Positions 38,190 through 47,353 of a stretch of 64,000 bases of DNA are shown piece after piece. The translations under genes were made by a program, and so were the position numbers. Numbering within the stretch: the stretch's first letter is position 1; the number at the start of each line of letters is the position of its first letter. The notes under the pieces were generated by a model. That model was not told the origin of the DNA. It did not search any database and worked only from the letters and a program-made list of their open reading frames with translations. Origin of the DNA: Pedobacter antarcticus (lineage in GTDB: Bacteria; Bacteroidota; Bacteroidia; Sphingobacteriales; Sphingobacteriaceae); NCBI RefSeq assembly GCF_900112985.1, contig NZ_FONS01000006.1, positions 1 through 64,000 of the forward strand, given 5' to 3'.

Positions 38190-39172
38190 CCGACAAGTTG
38201 TTTAAAAGATTTCAATGCACTTCCACCAACCAACGAACTTTCGGCTTCATAATAACAATCGGCAAAACTGCTTTCCGGTTTTATTGTACGGATAGCCAGA
38301 GCAGCATTACAAAGTACCACGTTCTGCTGCGGATCTGTACCATGGCCTTCCAGCACCTGCATAAAAATCTTTGCAGAATTCTGCACACTATCTCCACCCT
38401 CAATTTCGAAAGGGTCGACCTGCTCAAAACCAAGGTCAGCTACGGTTAACAAAGCCTCACCCTGTTTGTTAAACACCTTAACATCGCAGGATAGGGAAAC
38501 CTCATCAAAACCATCCACAGCATGAAGAATGGTATAATTAATTTGAGTTTGCTGATAGAGATAAGCATACAGGCGTGCAAGTTCAAGACTAAAAACACCA
38601 ACCATCTGGTGTTTCGGCTGCGCAGGATTAACCATAGGCCCGAGCATATTAAAAAACGTTTTAACGCCTAAATCCCTTCTGATGGGCGCCACAATTTTCA
38701 TTGCCGGATTAAATAATGGTGCGTGAATAAAACAGATGCCCGCACGATCCAGACTACGTTTCAGCTCATCCTGATCTGCAGTAAACTGGTAACCCAGAAA
38801 CTCCATCACATTTGACGAACCGCAGCCAGATGACACTCCATAATTTCCATGTTTGGCAACAGGATATCCAGCTCCTGCCACAACGAAGGAGGCGAGTGTT
38901 GAAATATTAAATGTATCTTTTCCATCTCCGCCTGTTCCGCATAGGTCTATCAGTTCATATTCCGAAAGATCTACACGTACACAGAGTTCCAGCATGGCAT
39001 CACGGAATCCCTGAAGTTCAGCGACTGTAATGTTTCGCATATTTAATGCAGTCATAAAGGCTGCGATCTGGGCAGAGTTGAACTCTCCCTGAGTAATAGA
39101 AGTTAATATTCTTCTCGCTTCTTCCCGACTAAATGATTTGTTCTCAAATAGATGGTTAAGTATTTTTTTCAT
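38186..39172 (-). CDS. trpD: Anthranilate phosphoribosyltransferase
   Basis: Transfers phosphoribose to anthranilate, the second committed step to tryptophan. The 328-residue protein has the PRPP site [21 protein letters not shown] (residues ~80-100), [21 protein letters not shown], and the anthranilate-site [20 protein letters not shown]. It is the first structural gene after the trp leader and overlaps trpFB by 4 bp (ATGA). trpE, trpG and trpC, which accompany trpD in many relatives, are not in the window. Confidence 0.96.
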   Translation of the reverse strand: MKKILNHLFENKSFSREEARRILTSITQGEFNSAQIAAFMTALNMRNITVAELQGFRDAMLELCVRVDLSEYELIDLCGTGGDGKDTFNISTLASFVVAGAGYPVAKHGNYGVSSGCGSSNVMEFLGYQFTADQDELKRSLDRAGICFIHAPLFNPAMKIVAPIRRDLGVKTFFNMLGPMVNPAQPKHQMVGVFSLELARLYAYLYQQTQINYTILHAVDGFDEVSLSCDVKVFNKQGEALLTVADLGFEQVDPFEIEGGDSVQNSAKIFMQVLEGHGTDPQQNVVLCNAALAIRTIKPESSFADCYYEAESSLVGGSALKSFKQLVG

Positions 39173-39178
39173 AATTGA

Positions 39179-39214
39179 TCAAAAAAAAAGGGCTGCTTAA
39201 AAAGCAACCCTTTA
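39179..39214 (-). terminator. trp attenuator terminator
   Basis: On the minus strand AAGGGTTGCTT pairs with AAGCAGCCCTT (one G-U pair) across a 3-nt loop and runs into a tract of nine T residues just before the trpD start. Its 5' arm GGGTTGC is complementary to GCAAC in the leader-peptide region, allowing an alternative antiterminator. Confidence 0.88.
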
Positions 39215-39250
39215 CATATTTTTATATAAATATAAACGCACAAAAATGGG

Positions 39251-39310
39251 TCACACTACGCTTGTTGCGTTGTGCCACCACCATTGCTTAAGTCCGTTTG
39301 TTAATTTCAT
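39251..39310 (-). CDS. trpL: trp operon leader peptide
   Basis: A 19-codon frame, ATG complementary to 39308-39310 and TGA at 39251-39253, encodes a peptide starting MKLTNGLKQ and containing three consecutive Trp codons (TGG TGG TGG) followed by HNATSVV. It lies between a consensus promoter and an intrinsic terminator upstream of trpD. By analogy with enterobacterial trpL, ribosome stalling at the Trp codons when charged tRNA-Trp is scarce would favour an antiterminator and let trpD-FB-A be transcribed. The tandem Trp codons, stop distance and hairpin leave little doubt about the function, although the exact alternative folds need checking. Confidence 0.88.
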   Translation of the reverse strand: MKLTNGLKQWWWHNATSVV

Positions 39311-39364
39311 GATTTATTTGTCTCCGGAGAATTTGATATCTGTCTGGCTATCACCAGGCGGAAG

Positions 39365-39395
39365 CAAATATGTATTTGTTTTTGGAGAAATGCAA
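39365..39395 (-). promoter_or_regulatory. Predicted trp promoter
   Basis: On the minus strand TTG (complement of 39393-39395), 20 bp, then CATATTTG (complement of 39365-39372), one mismatch from TAnnTTTG. The position gives a leader of roughly 50 nt before trpL. Confidence 0.55.
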
Positions 39396-39443
39396 GATTA
39401 ATTTAAAATAATTGAATCAAAGTGCCGAAGGAATATTAATAAG

Positions 39444-40259
39444 CTATTTAATCAATGCTTTTTTTTCTTTGGTAAAGTGATTAAAAACCAGTTTATCTGC
39501 CAAACCAGGAAGCAACTTATTCAGCCATACCGTTAAATTTCCCTGAGCTGTCATCACTAAAGTTCTTTTTCTATCGCCGATACCATCAATTATTCGGATA
39601 GCTACCTCCTGAGCAGACATCATTTTCCCTTCATCCATACTCGTCTCCCCGTGAGAAGAGCCGTCTGCAGCTAAAGCAGTGGAACGGATATTAGAAGCTG
39701 TAAACCCAGGGCAAGCCACCATCACATGCACTCCACTGTGCAATAATTCTGTTCTCAATGATTCCATAAAGCCATTCATGGCAAATTTAGATGCAGAGTA
39801 ACCGGTCCTTCCCGGCAAACCCCTGTATCCTGCGATACTGGAAACCCCGACTATACTCCCTCCCGTTTTCAGGATCTCCGGCAGTGCATATTTTGTACAA
39901 TAAACGGTGCCCCAGAAATTCACATCCATCAGGTTTTTAAGTACAGAAAGATCGAGGTCATTAAATAAAGCACGCATTGATAACCCTGCATTATTAATCA
40001 ATACGTCTACCTTTCCCAGAGCAGTGACCGCCTTGGCAACCAGTTTCTCACAATCTTCTTCCCGGCTAACGTCGGTTTGAACGGGCAAAGCCCGAATTCC
40101 GTAATCCTTCTCCAAAGCGGTACAAAATTCACTTAAAGCAGCGAAATTTCTTGCGCCTAAAACCAGATTCGCTCCTCTTGAGGCCAGTTCCAAAGCACAG
40201 GCATAGCCAATACCCGAGGAAGCGCCGGTAATAATTACACTTTTATTTTTAAAGCTCAT
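39444..40259 (-). CDS. Short-chain dehydrogenase/reductase
   Basis: A 271-residue classical SDR. The cofactor motif TGASSGIGYACALELA (residues ~11-26), NNAGLS (~89-94), catalytic Ser in GVSSIAGYRG and the YSASKFAMNG Tyr-Lys pair (~155-160) are all intact. The C-terminal segment after about residue 220 is basic and hydrophobic. Substrate cannot be read from sequence. The start lies one base after the recR stop, so it is co-transcribed with recR; a link with DNA repair is not implied. Confidence 0.9.
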   Translation of the reverse strand: MSFKNKSVIITGASSGIGYACALELASRGANLVLGARNFAALSEFCTALEKDYGIRALPVQTDVSREEDCEKLVAKAVTALGKVDVLINNAGLSMRALFNDLDLSVLKNLMDVNFWGTVYCTKYALPEILKTGGSIVGVSSIAGYRGLPGRTGYSASKFAMNGFMESLRTELLHSGVHVMVACPGFTASNIRSTALAADGSSHGETSMDEGKMMSAQEVAIRIIDGIGDRKRTLVMTAQGNLTVWLNKLLPGLADKLVFNHFTKEKKALIK

Positions 40260-40260
40260 T

Positions 40261-40881
40261 TTATGATTTTACTATTGAACTCACGTAAGGTATTCTGGTT
40301 ACAATAGACCTGCCCAGCGTAATCTCATCTGCATACTCCAATTCTCCACCAAAAGCAATACCCCTGGCGATGGTGGTAACAGGAATTTGAAAATCCTTCA
40401 ATTTTTTATACAAATAGAATAAGGTAGTGTCCCCCTCCATTGTAGCGCTCAGGGCCATCACAACTTCCTTAACCGGAGTTGTCGCGACACGCTGTACTAA
40501 TGAATCTATAAAAAGATCGGAAGGCCCGACACCATCCATAGGGGAAATTAAGCCCCCAAGAACATGATAAACACCGAAAAACTGAGATGTATTCTCGATA
40601 GCCATAACGTCCCTTGTATCTTCTACCACACAAATCGTTTCTTTATCTCTTCTTGGCGATGAGCAGATACTGCAAACCGGCAGATCAGATATATTATGAC
40701 AGATAGAACAATGCCGGATGTCACGTCTGAGTTTAATTAACGTATTCCCGAAGGTGTCCACCTCCTCTTGTTCCTTACCCAGCAGATGCAAAACAAGACG
40801 AAGAGCAGTTTTTTGGCCTACTCCAGGTAACTTTGCAAATTCACTAACAGCATCTTCAAGAAGCTTAGATGAAAAGTTCAT
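40261..40881 (-). CDS. recR: Recombination protein RecR
   Basis: Zinc protein that loads RecA at gaps together with RecO/RecF. The 206-residue protein has the helix-hairpin-helix KLPGVGQKTALRLVLHLL (residues ~17-34), the four-cysteine zinc motif CSICHNISDLPVCSIC (near 57-72) and the Toprim acidic motifs ICVVEDTRDVMAIE and VVMALSATMEGDTT. Length is normal. It is divergent from the sodium symporter gene with about 80 bp between them and is directly followed by the SDR gene. Confidence 0.96.
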   Translation of the reverse strand: MNFSSKLLEDAVSEFAKLPGVGQKTALRLVLHLLGKEQEEVDTFGNTLIKLRRDIRHCSICHNISDLPVCSICSSPRRDKETICVVEDTRDVMAIENTSQFFGVYHVLGGLISPMDGVGPSDLFIDSLVQRVATTPVKEVVMALSATMEGDTTLFYLYKKLKDFQIPVTTIARGIAFGGELEYADEITLGRSIVTRIPYVSSIVKS

Positions 40882-40963
40882 TCTGCAAATTTATATTTAT
40901 CTTCTGGATTTGATTTTTAAAATTTGATTTTCTTACATTTAGCTCCTAAAACGACACTATAAT

Positions 40964-42442
40964 ATGACTCCAGCCATCCTTTTGACGTTTCTTTTAGGAT
41001 ACTTTGCCCTACTGATTGGTGTGGCTTATTTCACTTCCAGAAATTCTTCCGACAATGCGTCCTTCTTTATAGCTAACCGTAACTCCAAATGGTATCTCGT
41101 TGCTTTTGGAATGATTGGAACAGCATTATCTGGTGTCACTTTCATTTCTGTTCCCGGAGCCGTAGGTAACAACAGCTTTGGCTATTTTCAGTTTATACTG
41201 GGTAATGCTGTAGGTTTTGTAATCGTTGCAACCGTATTATTACCACTCTATTACAGGATGAACCTCATCTCCATATATACGTATCTGGAGAAAAGGCTTG
41301 GCCATTATAGCTATAAAACTGGCGCAGTTATTTTCCTGATTTCCAGAACTATCGGATCTGCTTTCCGTTTGTATCTGGTTGCTATCGTGTTACAGCGTTT
41401 CATATTCGATGCCTGGAACGTCCCGTTCTGGCTCACCATAGTACTCTGCCTTTTACTTATCTGGCTTTATACCCATAAAGGAGGATTAAAAACGATCATT
41501 ATCACCGATACCTTGCAGACAGTGTTCCTGCTCCTTTCCGTGGTCCTTTCGATTATATTTATTTCAAAATCACTTCACCTGGATGTTGCAGGAACTTTTG
41601 AAGCCGTTAAAACCAGCAGTTATTCAACGATATTCTTCTGGGAAGATTTTATGGGAAGCAAATCTCATTTTATTAAACAGTTCGTTGGAGGGATCTTTGT
41701 GACCATTGCAATGACCGGCCTCGATCAGGATCTTATGCAGAAAAACCTGAGTATGAAAACCATTGGTGAAGCACAAAAAAACATGTTCACTTTTACGCTC
41801 GTATTTGTCATTATGAACATCTTTTTTTTGAGTGTAGGTGCACTCCTTTATCTTTACGCCGCTAAAAATGGCATATCAGTTGCTGCATTACAAACGCCGG
41901 ATCATTTATATCCGGAAATTGCTTTAAATCACCTTAATATTGTTCCGGGAATTATTTTTATGATGGGCTTAACCGCTGCAACATTTGCTACTACCGATTC
42001 TGCTTTAACTGCACTTACTACATCTTTTTGCGTTGACTTTCTGCATTTTGACAAAAAAACAGACCAGCAAGACCCTAAGCTTGTCACGCAAAGGCACCTG
42101 GTTCATATTGGTTTTTCAGTGCTGATGGTAATCGTCATCCTGATTTTTAAAGTTATTAATAATGATTCGGTGGTTAACTCCATATTTACAGCAGCCGGAT
42201 ATACTTACGGTCCATTGCTGGGGCTTTTCAGCTTTGGCCTGCTAACCAAAAGAGCAGTTCATGATAAATTAGTTCCTTACCTTTGTCTGGCCTCGCCAGT
42301 GCTTTGTTATATTATTAACAGCAATAGCATGCACTGGTTCGGATATACCATGAGTTTTGAACTGATTGTTCTAAATGGGCTCATTACCTTTATTCTGCTG
42401 TGGCTGACCGGAAAACCATCCGTAAGCCAGACAAAATTTTAA
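40964..42442 (+). CDS. Sodium:solute symporter (SSS family)
   Basis: A 492-residue transporter with 13 predicted membrane helices. Family hallmarks are the N-terminal AILLTFLLGYFALLIGVAYFTSR, FFIANRNSKWYLVAFGMIGTALSGVTFISVPGAVG, and the sodium-site helix FMMGLTAATFATTDSALTALTTSFCVDFL near residues 335-365. Members import sugars, proline, panthothenate or other small solutes with Na+. The TALSGVTFISVPG variant is common in Bacteroidota sequences of unknown substrate. Its stop is 18 bp before the LOG-family gene, suggesting one transcript. Confidence 0.92.
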   Translation: MTPAILLTFLLGYFALLIGVAYFTSRNSSDNASFFIANRNSKWYLVAFGMIGTALSGVTFISVPGAVGNNSFGYFQFILGNAVGFVIVATVLLPLYYRMNLISIYTYLEKRLGHYSYKTGAVIFLISRTIGSAFRLYLVAIVLQRFIFDAWNVPFWLTIVLCLLLIWLYTHKGGLKTIIITDTLQTVFLLLSVVLSIIFISKSLHLDVAGTFEAVKTSSYSTIFFWEDFMGSKSHFIKQFVGGIFVTIAMTGLDQDLMQKNLSMKTIGEAQKNMFTFTLVFVIMNIFFLSVGALLYLYAAKNGISVAALQTPDHLYPEIALNHLNIVPGIIFMMGLTAATFATTDSALTALTTSFCVDFLHFDKKTDQQDPKLVTQRHLVHIGFSVLMVIVILIFKVINNDSVVNSIFTAAGYTYGPLLGLFSFGLLTKRAVHDKLVPYLCLASPVLCYIINSNSMHWFGYTMSFELIVLNGLITFILLWLTGKPSVSQTKF

Positions 42443-42459
42443 CATTAATACCCTATATA

Positions 42460-43167
42460 ATGACAAGTGAAGAGAAAATCAGAAGCGCATTTGAAAATAA
42501 AAACTGGCAGGAGATTAAAGTAACAGACTCCTGGTCGATCTTTAAAATAATGGCCGAATTTGTAGACGGCTTTGAGAAATTAGCAAAAATTGGTCCTTGT
42601 GTATCCATTTTTGGTTCTGCAAGAACTGCCGAGACCAATAAATACTATGAGATTGCTGTCGAATGTGGCAGACTGTTAACCGACAGAGGTTACGGCGTAA
42701 TTACAGGTGGAGGTCCCGGGATTATGGAGGCAGGGAATAAAGGCGCACACATGAACGGCGGTAAATCCGTAGGATTAAATATCGATCTGCCGTTTGAGCA
42801 GTTTCACAATAAATATATCGACCACAATAAATTATTGGAATTCGACTATTTTTTCGTGCGCAAAGTAATGTTCATGAAATATTCACAAGGTTTTATCGTG
42901 TTACCTGGCGGTATGGGAACTATGGATGAACTTTTCGAAGCAATCACTTTGATTCAAACCGGTAAAATTGCAAGGTTTCCTATCGTACTGGTTGGAAAAG
43001 ATTACTGGGGCGGACTAGTGGATTGGATTACCAACACGATGTTGGGAAAAGAACACAATATACATGCAGAAGATCTGAACCTGTTCAGAGTAGTTGATAC
43101 CGCAGAGGAAGCTGCTGAGCACATCTTCAGATTCTACGACAAGTATGTCCTGAAACCAAACTTCTAA
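42460..43167 (+). CDS. LOG-family (TIGR00730) nucleoside 5'-monophosphate phosphoribohydrolase
   Basis: A 235-residue Rossmann-like protein. The family signature LPGGMGTMDELFEAITLIQTGK (near residues 145-165) and the GGGPGIMEAGNKGAHMNGGKSVGLNI block are complete. LOG proteins split N6-modified or ordinary nucleoside monophosphates into base and ribose 5-phosphate. The ATG at 42460 gives MTSEEKIRSAFENK; the frame opens earlier but inside the symporter gene. It is probably co-transcribed with the symporter. Confidence 0.9.
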   Translation: MTSEEKIRSAFENKNWQEIKVTDSWSIFKIMAEFVDGFEKLAKIGPCVSIFGSARTAETNKYYEIAVECGRLLTDRGYGVITGGGPGIMEAGNKGAHMNGGKSVGLNIDLPFEQFHNKYIDHNKLLEFDYFFVRKVMFMKYSQGFIVLPGGMGTMDELFEAITLIQTGKIARFPIVLVGKDYWGGLVDWITNTMLGKEHNIHAEDLNLFRVVDTAEEAAEHIFRFYDKYVLKPNF

Positions 43168-43192
43168 TAAGAATATAGAATTAGTGCAGGGG

Positions 43193-43783
43193 TTAGATAT
43201 GACTAACCCCTCCTGATACTACTAGTTTCATTGCTTCGGCAGCATTCATATTTAATTCCTTAACACTGTCCCTTTGCACAACACAAACCTGTCCGGCAAA
43301 AGAGTAAGAGAAAGGGAAGTAGACGACACACTCACCAGGTAATCCTATCGAAGCCAGATCATTCTGGGTCAAAAAGCCAATCCGTTTTACACCAGGAACA
43401 ACTTCAACTGTCACCGGATGATTAAATTTCTTTTCATCTCCTACAAATGCTTCCGTCAGATCTTTAATTGAAGAGTAGATAAAATTGAGTCCGGGCAACC
43501 TGTTCATCCAACGATTAAACCAATTATACATTGGCTCAGTTACGAAGTTGGTAACAAAAATACCAGCCAGCAGGATTAGCGCTAATACCAATGCAAGTCC
43601 GAAACCAGGAATATTTCTGCTTTCACCTGTACGCGGGTCCACACCAAGGATATTGTTTAGATTTAACCAGCTATCAACTGTGGTTACACACCATACAACA
43701 ATATAGATACTGAGTGTAATAGGCAATACAATCAGCAAACCTTTAATCAGGTAATTTAATAAAGCCCTTCCAATCCTGTTCAT
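43193..43783 (-). CDS. DUF502-family membrane protein
   Basis: A 196-residue protein with two membrane segments (LLNYLIKGLLIVLPITLSIYIVVW, residues ~8-31, and GFGLALVLALILLAGIFVTNF, ~61-81) followed by a soluble domain starting GLNFIYSSIKDLTEAFVGDEK. This matches DUF502, a widespread family with no settled function. A 9-bp hairpin (AGGGGTTAG/CTAACCCCT, 43188-43211) overlaps its last codon and may slow transcripts from both convergent sides. The start is 9 bp from the murF-alr stop, so the two are likely one operon. Confidence 0.9.
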   Translation of the reverse strand: MNRIGRALLNYLIKGLLIVLPITLSIYIVVWCVTTVDSWLNLNNILGVDPRTGESRNIPGFGLALVLALILLAGIFVTNFVTEPMYNWFNRWMNRLPGLNFIYSSIKDLTEAFVGDEKKFNHPVTVEVVPGVKRIGFLTQNDLASIGLPGECVVYFPFSYSFAGQVCVVQRDSVKELNMNAAEAMKLVVSGGVSHI

Positions 43784-43792
43784 AGCGCAATA

Positions 43793-46252
43793 TTACTCAT
43801 AAAAATAGATGCGTTTAACTCTTTGAGAAATATTTGTTAAAATCTCGTAAGGAATGGTTCCGATTTGTGCTGCCAGATCAACAATCGTTAATTCTTCATT
43901 AAAAACAATCACCTCATCATCCGTATGCACATCTATACCGGTTACATCCAGCATACACATATCCATTGCAATAGCACCTATAGTTCTGGCAGGTTTACCA
44001 TTAACCAGCATCATACCGATACCATTTCCGAAAGATCTGCGGTAACCATCGGCGTAACCGATCTTAACGGTAGCAATCTGGCCCCCCTGCGGGAGGATAC
44101 CTCTTCTGCCATAACCCACAGTTTCACCGGGAGCTATCCGTTTTACCTGGGTAACTGTAGTTTTAAGCTTAGCGACAACCTGCAGATCTGAAGTGTCAGG
44201 TTTGCCGGAATCGAATCCATACAGTCCAATGCCCAACCGAACCATCTCAAACTGTGCATCGGGATACCTGGTAATCGCCGAAGTATTACAAATATGTCTG
44301 ATAAAGTCATATCCAAGCTCATTCCGAAGGACAAACGCAAAAGCTTTAAAACGTCCGATCTGTCCGAGGGTAAACTCTTCATGAAGCTCGTCTTCGCTTC
44401 CCGCAAGATGAGAAAAAGCTGAAATGACCTTAAGCTTACCTGTATCTTTTAATACTTTCAGTAAAACAGGCAGATCTGGCTCTTCGAAGCCCAGACGGCG
44501 CATCCCGGTATCAACTTTCAAATGCACAGGATAATCTTTCTGCTCCTGCGGAAGAAAGGCAATAAAAGCATTCAATATTTCAAAACTATATAATTCTGGT
44601 TCAAGCTTATATTTCAGCATGGCCTCAAAAGCAGAAGGCTCCGGGCTCATGACCATTATTGGTAACGTTATTCCAGATTTACGAAGTGCAATCCCTTCAT
44701 CTGCATAGGCAACCGTCAGATAATCAACCTGATGATATTGCAACAGGTTAGCAATTTCAAAACTGCCGCTACCGTAAGAAAAGGCTTTCACCATTGCCAT
44801 TAGTTTAACCCCCGGCGACAATTGTGTCTGATAATAACGCAGGTTATGAGCAATTGCATTCAGGTCAATTTCCATAATTGTATCATGGACTTTCTGCGTT
44901 AACAGCTTACTGATCTGCTCAAAACCAAATTTGCGAGCCCCTTTCACCAGTATAGTTTCCTGGCTAAAATGAAGCTGGGGAAAAGCAGAGATAAAATCTG
45001 CTGTAGAATCGAAGAACACTGTTTCCAGATCAAATAACTCTTCAACTGACTTAATATGCGGACCGATGCCAACTAATCTGCTGATTTCTTTTTGGCTAAG
45101 CATAGCGGCTATTTCAGCGTAAAGTTCAGTGTCTGTCCTCCCTGTTTCATGAAGATCAGACAGGATCACTGTTTTTTTATTATGCTGCTTTTGCAGTTTG
45201 AGAAAGTCCAGCGCAATGGCAAGCGAGGAAGTATCAGCACTGTAGGAATCATCTATAATAGAACATTGGTTTATTCCGTTTTTCAAAGAAAGACGCATAT
45301 TAACCGGCACGAGCTCACTCAATTTAGATTTTACAACGGCAGGTTCATAACCCAGGGCGAGAAGTACCGACCAGCAAATCACACCATTTTCCAATGATGC
45401 CCTGTCTTTAAATGGAAGATAAACACTGAGGGATGTGCCCTGATACAGCGCATCAAGAGTAGTACCCGCTTGTTCCTGACGCATGCCCGTAATCTGCAGA
45501 TCAGCAGGCTGGCTAAAACTCCAGCTGAACTTGGTGCTGCCGGGCAGACTTTTTGCTGGCAGCCCGGAGGTATAATCAGGACTGTAAATAAACAGATCGG
45601 TATGATCAAACAAACGTAATTTCTCACTTAGTTTTTCTGGCTTTCCAGAGAATCCTTCTGCATGCGCCTCTCCCAGATTAGTAAGGATACCAATCGTGGG
45701 TTGCAAAACTCCCGCAAGCTTAGCCATCTCCCCTGTTCTGGAAATCCCTGCTTCGAAAATACCTAGCGTATGTCCGGAGTTCATTTGCCATACCGATAAA
45801 GGAACCCCAATCTGGGAATTAAAACTTTTTGGACTTCTGACAATTTTGTAATCAGCATTGAGCAGCTGCGCAAGCCACTCTTTTACAATGGTCTTCCCAT
45901 TACTACCTGTAATACCAATAACGGGTATTTTAAAAACACTGCGGTGTGCAGCAGCAATCTGCTGAAGAGCGGTAATAACATCTGAAACGACCAGAAAGCT
46001 TGCTTCCGGAAATTTGTTTTGCCATTCAGAATCACTGATAACAAATTTCCTGACGCCCGCTGCATACGCATCTGCAATAAATTCATGCCCATCTCTTTGT
46101 GCTTTGACAGCAAAAAACAATGCATGCTCCGGGTCCATAACCTTCCTGCTGTCAATTAACAATTGATTGATGCGGGATTGAGTTTTCGGCACAAAATTCA
46201 CAGGATTTAAAATCCCGGCTAACTGCTGCATGGTATAGCTGGTTTCAGTCAT
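43793..46252 (-). CDS. murF-alr: Bifunctional MurF ligase-alanine racemase
   Basis: An 819-residue fusion typical of Bacteroidota. Residues ~1-450 are MurF, which adds D-Ala-D-Ala to UDP-MurNAc-tripeptide: DSRKV, the ATP loop GITGSNGKTIVKEW (~113-126), TNLGEAHAEGF, and CSIIDDSYSADTSSLAIAL. Residues ~455-819 are a PLP alanine racemase: EIDLNAIAHNLRYY, the PLP lysine in AMVKAFSYGSGS and the catalytic Tyr in VKIGYADGYRRSFGNG. One polypeptide thus makes D-Ala and uses its dimer. The racemase lysine is followed by FSYG rather than the common AYG(H/L)G, a minor variant. Confidence 0.95.
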   Translation of the reverse strand: MTETSYTMQQLAGILNPVNFVPKTQSRINQLLIDSRKVMDPEHALFFAVKAQRDGHEFIADAYAAGVRKFVISDSEWQNKFPEASFLVVSDVITALQQIAAAHRSVFKIPVIGITGSNGKTIVKEWLAQLLNADYKIVRSPKSFNSQIGVPLSVWQMNSGHTLGIFEAGISRTGEMAKLAGVLQPTIGILTNLGEAHAEGFSGKPEKLSEKLRLFDHTDLFIYSPDYTSGLPAKSLPGSTKFSWSFSQPADLQITGMRQEQAGTTLDALYQGTSLSVYLPFKDRASLENGVICWSVLLALGYEPAVVKSKLSELVPVNMRLSLKNGINQCSIIDDSYSADTSSLAIALDFLKLQKQHNKKTVILSDLHETGRTDTELYAEIAAMLSQKEISRLVGIGPHIKSVEELFDLETVFFDSTADFISAFPQLHFSQETILVKGARKFGFEQISKLLTQKVHDTIMEIDLNAIAHNLRYYQTQLSPGVKLMAMVKAFSYGSGSFEIANLLQYHQVDYLTVAYADEGIALRKSGITLPIMVMSPEPSAFEAMLKYKLEPELYSFEILNAFIAFLPQEQKDYPVHLKVDTGMRRLGFEEPDLPVLLKVLKDTGKLKVISAFSHLAGSEDELHEEFTLGQIGRFKAFAFVLRNELGYDFIRHICNTSAITRYPDAQFEMVRLGIGLYGFDSGKPDTSDLQVVAKLKTTVTQVKRIAPGETVGYGRRGILPQGGQIATVKIGYADGYRRSFGNGIGMMLVNGKPARTIGAIAMDMCMLDVTGIDVHTDDEVIVFNEELTIVDLAAQIGTIPYEILTNISQRVKRIYFYE

Positions 46253-46318
46253 GATTGTTGGTCAGATAAAGACTGGTAAAGTTAATAAAAAGATAATGCA
46301 GATATTTGCAGCTAAGAA

Positions 46319-46813
46319 ATGGAATATAACGAGAACAGACCGCCAAAACCGACACTTGACAAGAGAAGTGCAATGCTAAAAGCAGAAAGTTATTGTGCTT
46401 ATCAGGAACGTTCGCAACAAGAGGTCAGGAATAAGTTGTATGAATGGGGGCTTCATCAGCAAGATACAGAATCCATTATCACAGAATTAATCCTCACCAA
46501 TTTTCTAAACGAGGAAAGATTTGCCGCTTCCTATGTCTCCGGAAAATTTAACATTAAAAGATGGGGAAAAATAAAAATCAAGCAGGGACTGAAGCTTAAA
46601 AAGGTTCCGGAAAAAATGATAATCAAAGCACTTGCGAAGATAGATTACGACGATTACCTGGCAGCTATACTTACGGCGGCAGAAAAAAAAGCAGCTTCTA
46701 TAACGGAAAAAGACGCTTACAAAAGGAAAAACAAATTGATTACCTATCTAATGGGAAGAGGCTTTGAATTTAATGTGATTTCAGAAGTACTGAAAGACAA
46801 CCAGTTAATATAA
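46319..46813 (+). CDS. recX: RecX-family RecA regulator
   Basis: A 164-residue, basic, helical protein: KAESYCAYQERSQQEVRNKLYEWG, then LTNFLNEERFAASYVSGKFNIKRWGKIKIKQGLKLKKV and the third repeat KNKLITYLMGRGFEFNVISEVLK. These are the three RecX repeats. RecX limits RecA filament growth. recA is not adjacent, as is frequent outside proteobacteria. Downstream lies the tRNA pair promoter. Confidence 0.9.
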   Translation: MEYNENRPPKPTLDKRSAMLKAESYCAYQERSQQEVRNKLYEWGLHQQDTESIITELILTNFLNEERFAASYVSGKFNIKRWGKIKIKQGLKLKKVPEKMIIKALAKIDYDDYLAAILTAAEKKAASITEKDAYKRKNKLITYLMGRGFEFNVISEVLKDNQLI

Positions 46814-46838
46814 AACTTTAGATTTTATTAAGAAAAAC

Positions 46839-46868
46839 TTGTCATTGATATAAAAGTCACTATATTTG
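46839..46868 (+). promoter_or_regulatory. Promoter of the first tRNA pair
   Basis: TTG at 46839-46841 and TATATTTG at 46861-46868 are 19 bp apart. The leader of about 70 nt contains a TCACATG/CATGTGA hairpin at 46916-46933 before the tRNA-Gly. Confidence 0.6.
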
Positions 46869-46943
46869 CAATCCCAAACGGAAATAAGGTGTACAACACA
46901 TTATAACCTCAGGGATCACATGGGATCATGTGAATTATACCAT

Positions 46944-47016
<73 letters not shown>

Positions 47017-47064
47017 CCAAATGATTTCTCTACCGGAAATCATTTATTAAAAGGTTTAACACCT

Positions 47065-47149
47065 GCTCAGATGGTGGAACTGGTAGACACGCAGGACTTA
47101 AAATCCTGTGACCTTAAAAGTCGTGCGGGTTCGATTCCCGCTCTGAGTA
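47065..47149 (+). tRNA. tRNA-Leu (TAA), copy 1
   Basis: An 85-nt tRNA with a long variable arm: acceptor GCTCAGA/TCTGAGT (a G-U first pair), anticodon loop CTTAAAA (anticodon TAA), T-loop TTCGATT. CCA is not encoded. Confidence 0.95.
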
Positions 47150-47178
47150 CAGAAATCTTTTCCATATAGGAAAGATTA

Positions 47179-47233
47179 TTTAAAAACTAAAAAAGCCTTT
47201 AGATGATATCTAAAGGCTTTTTTAGTTTTTAAA
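47179..47233 (+). terminator. tRNA copy 1 terminator
   Basis: A perfect 26-bp stem (TTTAAAAACTAAAAAAGCCTTTAGAT, abbreviated to its core AAGCCTTTAG/CTAAAGGCTT) around a 3-nt loop, with T6 beyond the GC core, directly after the tRNA-Leu. Confidence 0.9.
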
Positions 47234-47353
47234 TGTTGCATTTTTTGCAATAGCTGTTCTGATCGCTAAAAAATTACTAAAAATAGGTTTTAACAGCAAA
47301 TTCAAACTGATTCTTGAAAATTTCCTTAAAAGAGTAATCCGAAGAAACGGTAC

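Larger units (their letters stand above)
39179..39360 (-). promoter_or_regulatory. trp leader / attenuator region
   Basis: The predicted leader RNA starts near 39358 and runs through trpL to the terminator. After the Trp codons, CACAACGC can pair with GCGTAGTG as a pause-type hairpin, and GCAAC can pair with GTTGC of the terminator's 5' arm as an antiterminator. This is a translation-controlled attenuator rather than a TRAP or T-box system; no T-box or TRAP-type GAG repeats were seen. Confidence 0.8.

Noticed and set aside
38186..39172. A trpC gene hidden between trpD and trpF
   Set aside because: trpD and trpFB overlap by 4 bp and no indole-glycerol-phosphate synthase motif occurs in either.
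43188..43211. AGGGGTTAG/CTAACCCCT hairpin as a terminator for the LOG and DUF502 genes
   Set aside because: No T-tract on either strand and it overlaps the DUF502 stop codon; noted in that gene's entry but not called as an intrinsic terminator.
47283..47350. Minus-strand frame ending EFAVKTYF, resembling the C-terminus of an outer-membrane barrel
   Set aside because: Only about 20 codons, no upstream continuation in frame with a recognisable domain; not enough to call a relic.
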